From: DASRDZ01 sp035652335
GTDB lineage: Bacteria; Chloroflexota; Dormibacteria; Aeolococcales; Aeolococcaceae
DNA: 22,337 nt
Direction: 5' to 3'
Assembly (NCBI GenBank): GCA_035652335.1
Contig: DASRDZ010000096.1
Span: 1-22,337 of the forward strand
Shown: positions 1 to 7,933 of the stretch, piece after piece
Layout: each line of letters begins with the position of its first letter
Position numbering within the stretch: the first letter of the stretch is position 1
Made by a program: the position numbers and the translations under genes
The notes under the pieces: generated by a model
Seen by the model: only the letters and a program-made list of their open reading frames with translations
Databases searched by the model: none
What the model was told of the DNA's origin: nothing

Positions 1-1678
1 GCCAGCGCGCCTGCTCCTCCGGCGTGCGCGCGGCGACGTCGGCGGGCACGTCCCGCGTCAGCGCCTCCACGCGCTCGCGCGTCTCCGCGGCCATGGCGGC
101 GAGCTGCTCGGACGGCTCCGCCTCGCGCGGCTCCGGTCGCGGCACCGGCACGCCCTGCGCGATCAGCTCCTCGCGACGCTGCTCCAGCCATCCGCGCAGC
201 ATCCACGTCGACTCGCAGTCGCGCCGGTTGTACGCCTCGATCCCGTCGAGCAGCGACTGCCGGCGCGACTCCAGCCACTCCTCGTAGGCGACGATGCTCG
301 CCGCGGCGTCGGCGATGCTCTCGGTGCGGCGTGGCATGTAGAAGTGCTCGAGCTTCTTGATCGAGTAGCTGTCCTTGGAGATGCGCACCCCCTGGGCGAC
401 CGCGCGGTAGAGATCGACCAGCACGCCGCCGCGCAGCAGGCGATCGACCTCGTCCTCCCGCGTCGCATGGCGGCCCATGAGCCGCTTCAGCGCCGCCGGC
501 TCGTAGCTTGCGTAGTGGTAGACGTGCAGCGACGGATCGCGGGCCAGCCGATCCACGAGCAGGTCGACCAGCGACTCGAAGGCGGCCTTCTCCTCGGCGC
601 GGTCGTGTGCCCAGAAGCGGTGGAAGAGCGGCGCGCCGTCGACGATCTCGACCACCCCGAAGAGGTACTCGAGCCCCCCGTCGAGGACGAACGGGTCGCC
701 CTCCATGTCGAAGAAGAGATCGCCTGGCGACGGCTGGGGCAGCGCGGACAGGCCGAGGCCGTCGCGCTCCGGCGGCAGCAGCTCGTAGCGCTGCTCACCG
801 GTGCTGCGCTCGTGCACCTGCAGGCGTGCCTGCTGGCGCAGCCGCTGCCAGGGCGCCTCGCCGATGTCGGCGATGCGCGGCTCCGGTGCGACCGCGAGGC
901 CGGCGAGGGTCTCGATGCCGCTCTCGCGCAGGCGCCGGATGTGGTCGCGGCGCATCCCGGCGACCAGCGAGAGGTGGTCGTCCCTGCGGCGCTGCGCGGT
1001 GCAGGCGTCGATCCAGCGGCACACCCCGCAGTGGTCGACGGGCTCGGGATAGGTGTCGTCGCGTCCCGAGCCGACCTCCTCCTCCAGCCGCCGCCGCGCG
1101 GCGCGATGGTAGGCGGCGTAGTCCGCGACGCGATGCGTCTCGCGCGCACCGCTGCCGAGCAGCACGTGCATCTCGCGGGGCGCCGTGCCCTGCAGCCGGC
1201 TGACGTGCAGCGAGTACTCGCACATCTGCAGCAGCGCCGCCACCTTCACCGAGCGCGCCAGCTTGGCGTCGGCCACCTCGTACGACCAGTCGCCCAGCCG
1301 GCTCGGCGTGTCGATGCGCAGCAGGAAGTCGGCGCGGCCGCGCCAGGTGCCGTCGAAGAACGCCGCCTGGTAGACGACGTCCGCGCCGCTGCGCATGGCG
1401 GCGAGCGTCTCGGCCTCAGCGGCGTGCAGGCCGTCGAGGGTCTCGGGATGGTCGCCGACGTGGACGGCGCGCAGCCGGTCGCCGAGCATGCGCTGCAGCT
1501 GGGCCCGCTCGTGCGCCTCGCCGCGGCGGACCAGGAGGTCGAGCTCCGGGTCGGTGCGCTGCGGACGCGCCTCACCGCCGCGTGCGGCGGAGAGCTCGAG
1601 CCGCGTCAGGTGACGGCAGGCGAGGTGCCCGGCGAGGTCGGTGGGGCTGAGCACGACGCGTCCGCCGATCACGTTCAT
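1..1678 (-). CDS. TM0106-family RecB-like nuclease, 3' end cut by window edge
   Basis: The first 559 codons are present, starting at ATG 1678-1676 and running off the window edge, so the gene does not appear as a closed ORF. Residues about 100-150 hold a PD-(D/E)XK-type nuclease core with D117 (RADFLL), D137 and K139 (VADAKLA). C21 near the N-terminus and C217, C220 and C226 (C-x2-C-x5-C) after the core match the arrangement that binds a 4Fe-4S cluster in Cas4 and AddB nucleases. A second, RNase H-like exonuclease domain follows, with D324 and E326 (FFDMEGDPF) and D487 (RRDCES). This order is that of the TM0106 family of putative RecB-like nucleases, whose longer members continue into a superfamily 1 helicase. 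Whether this one does lies outside the window. The role in DNA repair or processing is inferred from the family. No strong Shine-Dalgarno (SD) motif is visible. Confidence 0.82.
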   Translation of the reverse strand, partial: MNVIGGRVVLSPTDLAGHLACRHLTRLELSAARGGEARPQRTDPELDLLVRRGEAHERAQLQRMLGDRLRAVHVGDHPETLDGLHAAEAETLAAMRSGADVVYQAAFFDGTWRGRADFLLRIDTPSRLGDWSYEVADAKLARSVKVAALLQMCEYSLHVSRLQGTAPREMHVLLGSGARETHRVADYAAYHRAARRRLEEEVGSGRDDTYPEPVDHCGVCRWIDACTAQRRRDDHLSLVAGMRRDHIRRLRESGIETLAGLAVAPEPRIADIGEAPWQRLRQQARLQVHERSTGEQRYELLPPERDGLGLSALPQPSPGDLFFDMEGDPFVLDGGLEYLFGVVEIVDGAPLFHRFWAHDRAEEKAAFESLVDLLVDRLARDPSLHVYHYASYEPAALKRLMGRHATREDEVDRLLRGGVLVDLYRAVAQGVRISKDSYSIKKLEHFYMPRRTESIADAAASIVAYEEWLESRRQSLLDGIEAYNRRDCESTWMLRGWLEQRREELIAQGVPVPRPEPREAEPSEQLAAMAAETRERVEALTRDVPADVAARTPEEQARW

Positions 1679-1707
1679 CGGCGGGCATTGTCGCCGATGC
1701 GGGCTGC

Positions 1708-1737
1708 GGTGGCGGCCCTCCGGGGAGGACCGCCACC
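1708..1737 (-). terminator. Strong hairpin, likely terminator of the secreted-protein gene
   Basis: Bases 1708-1721 pair with 1724-1737. The stem is 14 bp with one mismatch that becomes a G-U pair in RNA, and the loop is very tight (GG). It lies 18 bases beyond the stop of the secreted beta-propeller gene and just upstream of the next minus-strand start. No U-tract follows, as is usual in high-GC genomes. Its function as a terminator is inferred. Confidence 0.6.
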
Positions 1738-1755
1738 TCTAGCTGGGAATGGCGA

Positions 1756-4164
1756 TCAGGAGCCTGTTCGCCGCCGGCGGCGCAGCGCCGCCAGGACACC
1801 GAGCGAGGCCAGCGCGGCCGCTGCTGCCGCACCCGCGGCCGGCGAGGCGGTCGAGGTGTTGGGCAGCGTCGCGGACCGCGATGCGCCGCCGCCGCTGCTG
1901 CTGCTGGACGTGGTTGTCGTCGTGGTCGTGCTCGACGCCAGCGTCGCGCCCGTGGCGTTGAAGCAGCAGAGGCCGTCGAGGATCAGCGGGACGTTGTCGA
2001 TCTGGCCGCCGGCGTTGTTCAACGTGGCCTGCGGGACCAGCGAGGCCATGCTGTAGGTGCCGATCTCCTCCAGCGGCGGGGTGGCCGCGCTGCTCGACAC
2101 CGCGGCGCCGGTCACCGCGGCGGCGGGACTGCCGACGTCGGCGGTGTTGACGTCGATCTCGACGGTGCACGGTGTGGCGACCGACGGCGTCTGCGGGCAG
2201 GTCACCGTGCCGCTCTCGCTGTGGGTGGCGGTGCCCACCTCCGGGTAGTAGACGATGTGCGGGTCGCAGGCCGACACCGAGCAGAGGTCGATCGACTGCG
2301 CCTGGCCGGCGTAGAACTGCTGCTGCCCGGTCGCGGTGGTCTCGAAGGCGGCGAAGTAGATGGTGTTGCCCATCTGCCACCGGGTCACGTACTGCAGGAA
2401 CGGACCGTTGATCGCCTGCCCGGTGCCGAGCGGGTTGGAGAGGTCGACGACGGTGTCGACGATCTTCAACGTCGAGCCGCTGAGCGAGAGCCTGGTGCCG
2501 AGCAGGTCCATGCCCGGCACGTTGGCGCCACCCACAACGGGATAGAGCGCGTCGCCGGCGGAATCGGTGAGGCCGTTGGCCGGCGCGTTGGACGGGCCGC
2601 TGACGTCGCTGCCGTACAGTCCGGGGCCGCCGTTCTGCCTGGCCACCGTGATCACCGGCGCGCCGGCGTGGTCGATGATCTGCTGACCGGTGGTGAAGCC
2701 GGTCTCGGCAAGGCCGTTGCTGGTGTCGTCGTAGACGACCTCGGCGGCGCCGCTGCGGTCGATGGAGACGTTGAAGAAGTCGGCGAGGTTGCGGTTGCCC
2801 TCGACCTCGATGCACCCGGTGCCCTGCAGGCAGACGTCGCCGTACTTCATGGGATGCGGCGTCACCTTCACCTGGGTGACCGCGGGGGCGGTGTCGACGC
2901 CGGCGCCGCCGCTGCCGTCGACGGGCCAGACCACCTGCGACATGAACACGTCCCAGCTCTGGCCGTTGTTGACGCTGGGATCGGTGTACCGATCCGCGCC
3001 GTACCACACGACGTCGGCGCGCCCGGCGCCGCCCGCCTTGATCCACGGGAAGATGCTGGTGTACGAGCCGCCCGACGGCCGGCTCACCTGCACCGGCGCG
3101 CTCCACTGCCTCCAGCCGGACGCGGCGCTGGCCACGGCGACGTACGTCTGCGACTTGGTCGGGTCGCTGGAGCGGGCCACCCAGGCGACCCAGAGGTTGC
3201 GCCCCTGGTCCATCGACGAGACCACGAAGTTGGCGACGTCGCCGCGGTCGTCGGGCACGTCCTTGGCGACGGTGATCAGCTTCGACTCGTCGTTCGCGGG
3301 CGCGTCGAGGAAGTCGAGGTTGCCGGCGGCGTCGGGGACGCCGATGTTGAGCACGATGTCGCTGGTGGTCGACGTCGAGCCGCTGATGTAGTTGGCCTCG
3401 AAGACGTCGCCGGTCTGCTGGTCGATGCTGGGATAGCCGTCATGCCCGTAGGGCGAGTAGTTGAGGGTGAGCCCGCCGTTGCCGTTGACGGCGTTGGTGT
3501 AGGTCAGCCCGTCGGTGCTCTTCTCCCACTCGCCGCCGACGGGATAGGCGTTGTACTCCATGTAGACGAGCGGTGTGGGGCCGGTGTACGCGCTGTCCTT
3601 GGGCGTGCCGGGGGGTGGGTCGTAGACCGCCTCCCACTGCCGGTCGCCGCCACTGCCGTTGGTCTTGGCGCAGCCGCCCTGGGGGTCGGATTGCACGGTG
3701 GCCCCGCCGTCGGTCGTCGTGGCGGTGCGGAAGCAGGTGAGCGCGTAGAGGTCGGAGAAGTACTGCTTGCCGCTGCGGTCGAACTGGATGTCCGTGTCGC
3801 CGCCACCCGGGGGCTGGGTGAAGGTGGTGAGGGTGTCGGCCGGCTTGTTGGCGCTGATGGCATGGAAGGTGTGGCCGCCGTCGACCGAGCCGTACCAGAC
3901 GCTGCGCTGGGTCCCGGTGCCGGTGGGTGCGCTGGCGAAGACGCGACCCTGCGGGTCGACGGCGACGTCCGGCTCACCCCCCGTCTGCAGCGGGTCGACG
4001 ATCGAGGGCGTCTCGAAGGTGATTGCGGAGGCGGCGCCGCCCCTGATGGGCGCGCCCAGCGAGGGCGTCAGCGCGGCGGCCGCCGCGGCCAGGGACATCG
4101 CCGCGCTGACGGCCAGCACGGGACGGCGGTGACGGGGGAGCGGGCTCATGTGGAATGCAGACAC
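1756..4164 (-). CDS. Secreted sialidase-like beta-propeller protein with LPxT-like C-terminal anchor
   Basis: 802 residues. The N-terminus is a signal peptide: basic PLPRHRRP, a hydrophobic Ala-rich stretch, then a likely cleavage site near SLGA/PIRGG. The body is rich in Asp, Gly, aromatic and Ser/Thr residues, with WYGSVDGGHTF- and STDGLTY-like segments resembling BNR/Asp-box blades of sialidase-like beta-propellers. I see no clear catalytic signature, so enzyme activity is not claimed. After about residue 735 comes a Thr/Ser/Gly-rich linker, then LPNTS (about 767-771), a hydrophobic Ala/Leu helix and a run of five Arg. That tail has the layout of a sortase sorting signal, though the fifth residue is Ser rather than Gly. 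The GTG at 4164 has GGGGTG four bases upstream; an in-frame ATG at 4149 is an alternative start. The protein is likely exported and held at the cell surface. Confidence 0.75.
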   Translation of the reverse strand: MSAFHMSPLPRHRRPVLAVSAAMSLAAAAAALTPSLGAPIRGGAASAITFETPSIVDPLQTGGEPDVAVDPQGRVFASAPTGTGTQRSVWYGSVDGGHTFHAISANKPADTLTTFTQPPGGGDTDIQFDRSGKQYFSDLYALTCFRTATTTDGGATVQSDPQGGCAKTNGSGGDRQWEAVYDPPPGTPKDSAYTGPTPLVYMEYNAYPVGGEWEKSTDGLTYTNAVNGNGGLTLNYSPYGHDGYPSIDQQTGDVFEANYISGSTSTTSDIVLNIGVPDAAGNLDFLDAPANDESKLITVAKDVPDDRGDVANFVVSSMDQGRNLWVAWVARSSDPTKSQTYVAVASAASGWRQWSAPVQVSRPSGGSYTSIFPWIKAGGAGRADVVWYGADRYTDPSVNNGQSWDVFMSQVVWPVDGSGGAGVDTAPAVTQVKVTPHPMKYGDVCLQGTGCIEVEGNRNLADFFNVSIDRSGAAEVVYDDTSNGLAETGFTTGQQIIDHAGAPVITVARQNGGPGLYGSDVSGPSNAPANGLTDSAGDALYPVVGGANVPGMDLLGTRLSLSGSTLKIVDTVVDLSNPLGTGQAINGPFLQYVTRWQMGNTIYFAAFETTATGQQQFYAGQAQSIDLCSVSACDPHIVYYPEVGTATHSESGTVTCPQTPSVATPCTVEIDVNTADVGSPAAAVTGAAVSSSAATPPLEEIGTYSMASLVPQATLNNAGGQIDNVPLILDGLCCFNATGATLASSTTTTTTTSSSSSGGGASRSATLPNTSTASPAAGAAAAAALASLGVLAALRRRRRTGS

Positions 4165-4222
4165 CGAGCACCCCGGTGGTGTATCGCCATCGCCCAGATC
4201 GGGCGCACGTGCGTTCGTGCTC

Positions 4223-4256
4223 CACGCCGTGGCCGATCGTGACCATCACGCCGTGG
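4223..4256. repeat. Two direct copies of CACGCCGTGG, 24 bp apart
   Basis: CACGCCGTGG occurs at 4223-4232 and again at 4247-4256. Each copy contains the odd-length palindrome CACG-C-CGTG. The second copy overlaps the stop codon of the ATC-hydrolase-like gene. Both lie upstream of the minus-strand start of the secreted beta-propeller gene. A regulator-binding role is possible, but such GC-rich decamers can recur by chance. Confidence 0.3.
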
Positions 4257-4983
4257 TGTCGGGTCGCTCCACCACCGGCAGCCGCCGCAGCGCGCGGTCA
4301 CGCAGCGCGTCCGAGTACGACGTCCAAGCCTCCTCCGCACCCTCCGCGCGCGGCACGATGTCGAAGTGGCACGTCGCAGAGCCGGAGGGGATCGTCGTCG
4401 CGAAGGCGACGTCCAGCGCGCCCGAGCCGAAGAAGGCGCGCCCCGCGTCGATCATCCCCTCGACCAGGTAGCGCTGCACGCGGCAGTCGAAGGCGCCGTA
4501 GACGTCCTCGTGCGGGCAGTAGTGGATGTCGAAGTCCGCGGAGTCGCCGTGCAGGCGCGGCTTCTCGATCGAGGCGTACACCACCTCGTTGATCCACGAC
4601 GCGAAGAGGCTCGCCGCCTCGACGGGCGAGAGGTCGGGCGGCAGCTCCACGCCCTCGATCATCTCCGCCGCGATCTGCGCCCCGACACGTCGCAACGCCG
4701 CTCGCGCCGCGTCATGTCCCGCCGCGCCGAATGCAGCCTCGACGGAACCGAGAACCGCGACGAGCCCCACCGCCATCATCTGTCCCCACACGAAGGTCGA
4801 CGCCGGGTCGTACTGCGGATTGGCCAGCGCCTTGGCCCGGAATCCCTCGACTGCCGTGGCGAACGGCCAGCGCAGCGGCAGCCCCTCGCGCCGCCCGCCC
4901 CACGGCAGCTCCGCCGCGCCGTTGGAGCGCGCCCCGGGGTGCGGTCGCACCGGCGTCCCCGTCCAGGCCTTCTCCTGTGCCAT
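4246..4983 (-). CDS. ATC-hydrolase-like protein (L-2-amino-thiazoline-4-carboxylate hydrolase family, tentative)
   Basis: 245 residues, with a good SD (GGAGG) eight bases before ATG 4983-4981. The C-terminal half has a pattern I associate with the L-2-amino-thiazoline-4-carboxylic acid hydrolase domain: HGDSADFDIHYCPHEDVYGAF (C156, H158), C167, and a closing cysteine-phenylalanine motif (ATCHFDIVP, C205). A hydrophobic stretch at 66-86 is probably buried helix rather than a membrane anchor. Known members open the thiazoline ring on the route from ATC to cysteine, but many homologues have unproven substrates. The gene begins 32 bases after azlD and is probably in the same transcript as the azlCD exporter, which suggests a link to amino-acid metabolism or detoxification. 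The family assignment rests on pattern recognition only. Confidence 0.5.
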   Translation of the reverse strand: MAQEKAWTGTPVRPHPGARSNGAAELPWGGRREGLPLRWPFATAVEGFRAKALANPQYDPASTFVWGQMMAVGLVAVLGSVEAAFGAAGHDAARAALRRVGAQIAAEMIEGVELPPDLSPVEAASLFASWINEVVYASIEKPRLHGDSADFDIHYCPHEDVYGAFDCRVQRYLVEGMIDAGRAFFGSGALDVAFATTIPSGSATCHFDIVPRAEGAEEAWTSYSDALRDRALRRLPVVERPDTTA

Positions 4984-5015
4984 CGCTCAACCCTCCACGC
5001 GCACGAACGCGGCCA

Positions 5016-5327
5016 TCATCCCACCAGCGCGTGCACCCCGGCCGCCGCCGCGCACGCCGCCACCACAACGACGAGGAACGGCGCCCGCAGCGCCACCAGC
5101 GCCACCGCAACCAGCAGCCCCGCGGCGCGCGAGTCGAGCATCAGGCGCGTGCCGGTGGCGAACGTCGACACCGCGATCAGCGCGCTCAGGAGCGCAACGG
5201 GAAGCACGTCGACGAACGCCCGCACCCGCAAATGGGCGACCACTCGCTCCGGCACCACATAGCCGAGTTGCTTCAGCGCAGCGCACCCCAGCGCCGACAC
5301 CAGGACCGCCACCCACAGCGCGGTCAT
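5016..5327 (-). CDS. azlD: AzlD-type small subunit of branched-chain amino acid exporter
   Basis: 103 residues, almost entirely hydrophobic, with about four membrane helices (near residues 3-25, 36-58, 67-82 and 84-101). The length and the N-terminal segment with LKQLGYVVPE match the AzlD family of small inner-membrane partners of AzlC. The ATG at 5327-5325 overlaps the azlC stop (ATGA), which fixes the start and implies translational coupling. Longer upstream reading in this frame overlaps azlC and is a shadow. AzlC and AzlD together export branched-chain amino acids or analogues such as 4-azaleucine in studied bacteria. Confidence 0.85.
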   Translation of the reverse strand: MTALWVAVLVSALGCAALKQLGYVVPERVVAHLRVRAFVDVLPVALLSALIAVSTFATGTRLMLDSRAAGLLVAVALVALRAPFLVVVVAACAAAAGVHALVG

Positions 5328-6031
5328 CGCCGCACCACCGCGAGCAGCGCCGCCACACCGCCGCCGAGCAGGATCGGCGACCCCGCAGGCAGCACCGGCA
5401 CGCACAGCAGTGCAACGCCCGCACCCACCAGGGCGACCACCCGCATCGACACCACGCGCACCCGCGGTGCGAGCAGCGCGACGAAGGCCGCCGGTCCTGC
5501 CGCGTCCAACCCCGCCGTCGACAGCGACCCCAGCCCGCGTCCCACCAGCGCCCCGATCAGCGTCGCCGCATTCCACAGCACGTACACCGACAGAGCGGTC
5601 ATCCAGAACGCGTACGCCGACAGCCCGCTCGACGTCTCCGACAGCGCCATCGCCGTCGACTCGTCGATCGTCACCTGCGCCGCCACCGGGCGCAGCCAAC
5701 CCGGCAGCCCGAGCAGCCGCCGCACGCTCACCCCGTACAGCGCATTGCGCACACCGAGCAGCAGCGTCGGCGCCAGCGCAGAGCCCAGCGACCCACCCGC
5801 TCCCAGGATGCTGACCAGGGCGAACTGTGACGCACCCGAGAAGAGCAGCAGCGAGAGAAGGCACGTCTGCAGCAGCGACAGCCCGGTGGCCACGGACACC
5901 GCCCCGAAGGAGACGGCGAACGGCGTGACGCTCAGCCCGATGGCCAGCGCCCGGCCGCGCACCCGCCGGCGCGAGGCGCGCGCCGCAGCGCCATCGGACG
6001 GCGGCGCATCACCACCAGCGAACCGGGCCAC
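5324..6031 (-). CDS. azlC: AzlC-type branched-chain amino acid exporter permease
   Basis: 235 residues with several membrane helices after a basic N-terminal tail of about 28 residues. Family features include the first-helix segment TPFAVSFGAVSVATG, the SGASQFALVS motif, the RNALYG motif and a conserved acidic patch (TIDESTAMA). This is the large permease subunit that works with AzlD to export branched-chain amino acids. The start is GTG 6031-6029. No SD is visible, but a TATGGT -10-like box lies eight bases upstream, consistent with a leaderless or nearly leaderless transcript. The gene heads an azlC-azlD-hydrolase-like gene set transcribed away from the exonuclease gene. Confidence 0.88.
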   Translation of the reverse strand: MARFAGGDAPPSDGAAARASRRRVRGRALAIGLSVTPFAVSFGAVSVATGLSLLQTCLLSLLLFSGASQFALVSILGAGGSLGSALAPTLLLGVRNALYGVSVRRLLGLPGWLRPVAAQVTIDESTAMALSETSSGLSAYAFWMTALSVYVLWNAATLIGALVGRGLGSLSTAGLDAAGPAAFVALLAPRVRVVSMRVVALVGAGVALLCVPVLPAGSPILLGGGVAALLAVVRR

Positions 6032-6039
6032 GAGGACCG

Positions 6040-6049
6040 ACCATACCCT
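6040..6049. promoter_or_regulatory. Overlapping divergent -10-like boxes between azlC and the exonuclease gene
   Basis: The 35-44 bp gap between the divergent genes holds TATGGT on the minus strand (6045-6040) and TACCCT on the plus strand (6044-6049), overlapping by two bases. The minus box ends eight bases before the azlC GTG. The plus box ends 26 bases before the exonuclease ATG. Both fit TAnnnT. No convincing -35 is seen. If both are used, polymerases on the two strands would compete. Confidence 0.35.
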
Positions 6050-6075
6050 CGTGCGCGTGCCATCCTGTGCGGCGC

Positions 6076-6954
6076 ATGCCCGACGCCGCCGCCCGTCCCG
6101 CTCTCGTCCTCGATTCGCCGAGCCTCTTCTACCGCGCCTTCTTCGCTCTTCCCATCAGCATTCGCGACCCCCAGGGCCACCCCGTCAACGCCGTGCGCGG
6201 CTACCTCGACATGGTCAGCAACATGGTGCGCAGCCGCCTGCCCCGCAGCGTGCTGCACGTCTTCGACAACGACTGGCGCCCCGCCTTCCGCGTCGCCGCC
6301 TATCCCGGCTACAAGGCCACCCGCCGCCCCGACCCGCCCGACCTGCCGCCCCAGCTCGACCTCCTCCACGAGGTGCTCGCCGCCGCCGGCCAGCCCGTCG
6401 CCGACGCCGAGGGCTACGAGGCCGACGACGTCATCGGCTGCCTCGCCGCCAGGGCCAGCGCCGCGGAGCCGATCGAGGTGGTCACCGGCGACCGCGACCT
6501 GCTCCAGCTGGTCCGCGACCCCGCGGTGGCGGTGCTGTTCACCGTCAAGGGCGTCAAGGAGCTGCGCCGCTTCGACGAGGCGGAGGTGGAGGCGGCGTAC
6601 GGCGTCCCGCCACGCCTCTACGCCGACCTCGCCACCCTGCGCGGTGACACCTCCGACGGCCTGCCGGGCGTGGCCGGCGTCGGACCCAAGACCGCGGCCA
6701 CCCTGCTCGCCACCCACGGCTCCCTCGACGCGCTGCGCGTCGCGGACGACGTCAGCCCGCGCATCCACCAGGCGCTGCAGGCGCAGTCGGACTACCTCGA
6801 CGCCATGCGCAGCGTCGTCCCTCTGCCCACCGACGTCCCCATCCGCCGCACCGAACCGAGACCGCCCGACCACGACGCGCTGCAGCGCCTCGCCGAGGAG
6901 CGCGCCCTGCGCGGCTCGATCGAGCGCCTCGAGGCCGCCATCGCGCTGCTGTAG
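6076..6954 (+). CDS. Stand-alone 5'-3' exonuclease / flap endonuclease (Pol I N-terminal domain-like)
   Basis: 292 residues from ATG 6076; an in-frame GTG at 6067 is an alternative. Metal-binding acidic positions of the FEN family are present: D13 (VLDSPSLFYRAF), the DNDWRPAFR segment (64-72), E115, D117 and D118 (EGYEADDVIG), D139 and D141 (VTGDRDLLQL), and D191 and D194 (LRGDTSDG). A helix-hairpin-helix motif (GVAGVGPKTAATLL) follows directly. YKATRR (79-84) matches the arched region contacting flap DNA. The protein corresponds to the 5'-nuclease domain of DNA polymerase I without the polymerase part; such separate copies are common in actinobacteria. It probably removes RNA primers and flaps. 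The last SDN Asn is Gly here. It ends 12 bases before the next gene. Confidence 0.88.
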   Translation: MPDAAARPALVLDSPSLFYRAFFALPISIRDPQGHPVNAVRGYLDMVSNMVRSRLPRSVLHVFDNDWRPAFRVAAYPGYKATRRPDPPDLPPQLDLLHEVLAAAGQPVADAEGYEADDVIGCLAARASAAEPIEVVTGDRDLLQLVRDPAVAVLFTVKGVKELRRFDEAEVEAAYGVPPRLYADLATLRGDTSDGLPGVAGVGPKTAATLLATHGSLDALRVADDVSPRIHQALQAQSDYLDAMRSVVPLPTDVPIRRTEPRPPDHDALQRLAEERALRGSIERLEAAIALL

Positions 6955-6967
6955 GCTTCTCCCACCA
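6952..6967 (+). promoter_or_regulatory. TAGGCT box 9 nt before an SD-less ATG (leaderless promoter candidate)
   Basis: TAGGCT at 6952-6957 overlaps the TAG stop of the exonuclease gene and is followed by nine bases (TCTCCCACC) and the ATG at 6967. No SD precedes that ATG. A -10 box at this distance would place the transcript start on or next to the ATG, giving a leaderless mRNA. This is inference from spacing only. Confidence 0.35.
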
Positions 6968-7818
6968 TGCCGCTGACGGGAGAGCACGCGCTGGAGTGGA
7001 CGAGCGGCGACGCCCGCGTCGTCGTCGACCTCGTGCCCGTCGAGGTGCTCGGCGCGCTGGCCCGCCTGCGCACGCGCCTGCTGCAGAGCATCGACGCCCT
7101 GCCGCTCGGTGAGGCGGAGCACGCCACCCGCTGCGACGAGTGGCGCACCGTCGACCTGGTCAACCACCTGGCCGACACCACGCACTGGGCAACCGAGGTG
7201 ATCGCCGCCGCGTCGGAGCATCGCGAGAGCGCCATCTTCGAGGGCTTCCACGTTCGGGCCACGCCCAAGCAGCTCACCGACGCCGCGCCGCGTGACCTCG
7301 ACGCCGCCCGCGCCCGCCTGCACCAGGCGATGGAGGCCAACCTGCACCGGGTCGCCGAGGTGGTGGGGTTGCAGGAGCGGCCAACCATGACGCCGGTCGG
7401 GCCGCAACCGTTCCCCGTCGCCGCACTGCACGTTCTCTGGGACACCTGGCTGCACGAGCGCGACCTGCTGCTCCCCCTCGGCGTGCAGGTCCCCGAGCAC
7501 GAGGACGAGACCCGCCTCGCCGCCGTCTACACGCTGCGCCTCATCGGCTTCGCCCTGGCGATGATGGGTCGCGAGCTGTCGGTCGCGGTGCGACTGCACG
7601 GCGCGACCGAGTGTCTCCTGCGTCTCGACGCAACCCGCGGGCGCACATCGGTGCGCATGGTCGAGACCGTCGACGGCGCGACGCCGGAGCTGTCCGGTGA
7701 CGCGGCCACGGTGGTCGACGCCCTGACCGGGCGCGGCGACCTCGCCGCCGCGCTGGACGGCCCCGAGGAGCTGCGCCGCGCGCTCAGCCCGCTGCGCAGG
7801 TTCCTGGCGGGGCGCTGA
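6967..7818 (+). CDS. DinB/maleylpyruvate isomerase-type (mycothiol-dependent) family protein
   Basis: 283 residues. The N-terminal four-helix DinB-like part has RCDEWRTVDLVNHLADTTHW (H67) and HVLWDTWLHERDLLLPLG (H155, H163, with R165 and D166). These are the His positions expected to bind the divalent metal in the mycothiol-dependent maleylpyruvate isomerase (MDMPI) family. The C-terminal part (about 185-280) resembles the small SCP2-like domain that closes these proteins, ending in a variable LSGDAATVVDALTGRGDL segment. Family members use mycothiol or similar thiols in isomerase or transferase reactions, but most have unknown substrates. Confidence is good for the family and low for the reaction. 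The presence of such a protein hints at a mycothiol-making, actinobacteria-like host. Confidence 0.75.
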   Translation: MPLTGEHALEWTSGDARVVVDLVPVEVLGALARLRTRLLQSIDALPLGEAEHATRCDEWRTVDLVNHLADTTHWATEVIAAASEHRESAIFEGFHVRATPKQLTDAAPRDLDAARARLHQAMEANLHRVAEVVGLQERPTMTPVGPQPFPVAALHVLWDTWLHERDLLLPLGVQVPEHEDETRLAAVYTLRLIGFALAMMGRELSVAVRLHGATECLLRLDATRGRTSVRMVETVDGATPELSGDAATVVDALTGRGDLAAALDGPEELRRALSPLRRFLAGR

Positions 7819-7827
7819 GTGGTGGCG

Positions 7828-7926
7828 TCAGCCGACCTTGTTGGCCCGGCTGCGCATCAGGAACCAGGCGCCGCCGATGACCACGACGGCGATCGCCACG
7901 TACAGGATGATGTGCTTGATGCCCAT
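7828..7926 (-). CDS. 32-residue single-helix membrane peptide downstream of the secreted hydrolase
   Basis: A small ORF starts at ATG 7926-7924 and ends with TGA at 7828. It reads MGIKHIILYV, then AIAVVVIGGA, then WFLMRSRANKVG. Residues about 6-24 form one membrane helix, followed by a basic tail (RSRANK) that would stay in the cytoplasm by the positive-inside rule, giving N-out/C-in topology. It begins seven bases after the TAG of the CocE/S15 hydrolase gene. A GAGGG sequence inside the end of that gene lies about 12 bases before the ATG, so coupled translation is likely. It then converges on the DinB-like gene with a nine-base gap. No homologue is recognised. The clean hydrophobic-then-basic layout argues that it is real. 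Confidence 0.6.
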   Translation of the reverse strand: MGIKHIILYVAIAVVVIGGAWFLMRSRANKVG

Positions 7927-7933
7927 GGGTGAG

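Noticed and set aside
344..2056. Long plus-strand open frame opposite the RecB-like nuclease and beta-propeller genes
   Set aside because: Low-complexity Arg/Ala/Val-rich translation with no domain, and it crosses two well-supported minus-strand genes; a GC-driven shadow.
2221..4242. 673-residue plus-strand open frame
   Set aside because: Antisense shadow of the secreted beta-propeller gene; the composition is biased and no family is recognisable.
4731..6647. 638-residue plus-strand open frame across azlCD and the exonuclease gene
   Set aside because: Arg/Pro/Ala-rich shadow that overlaps four supported genes.
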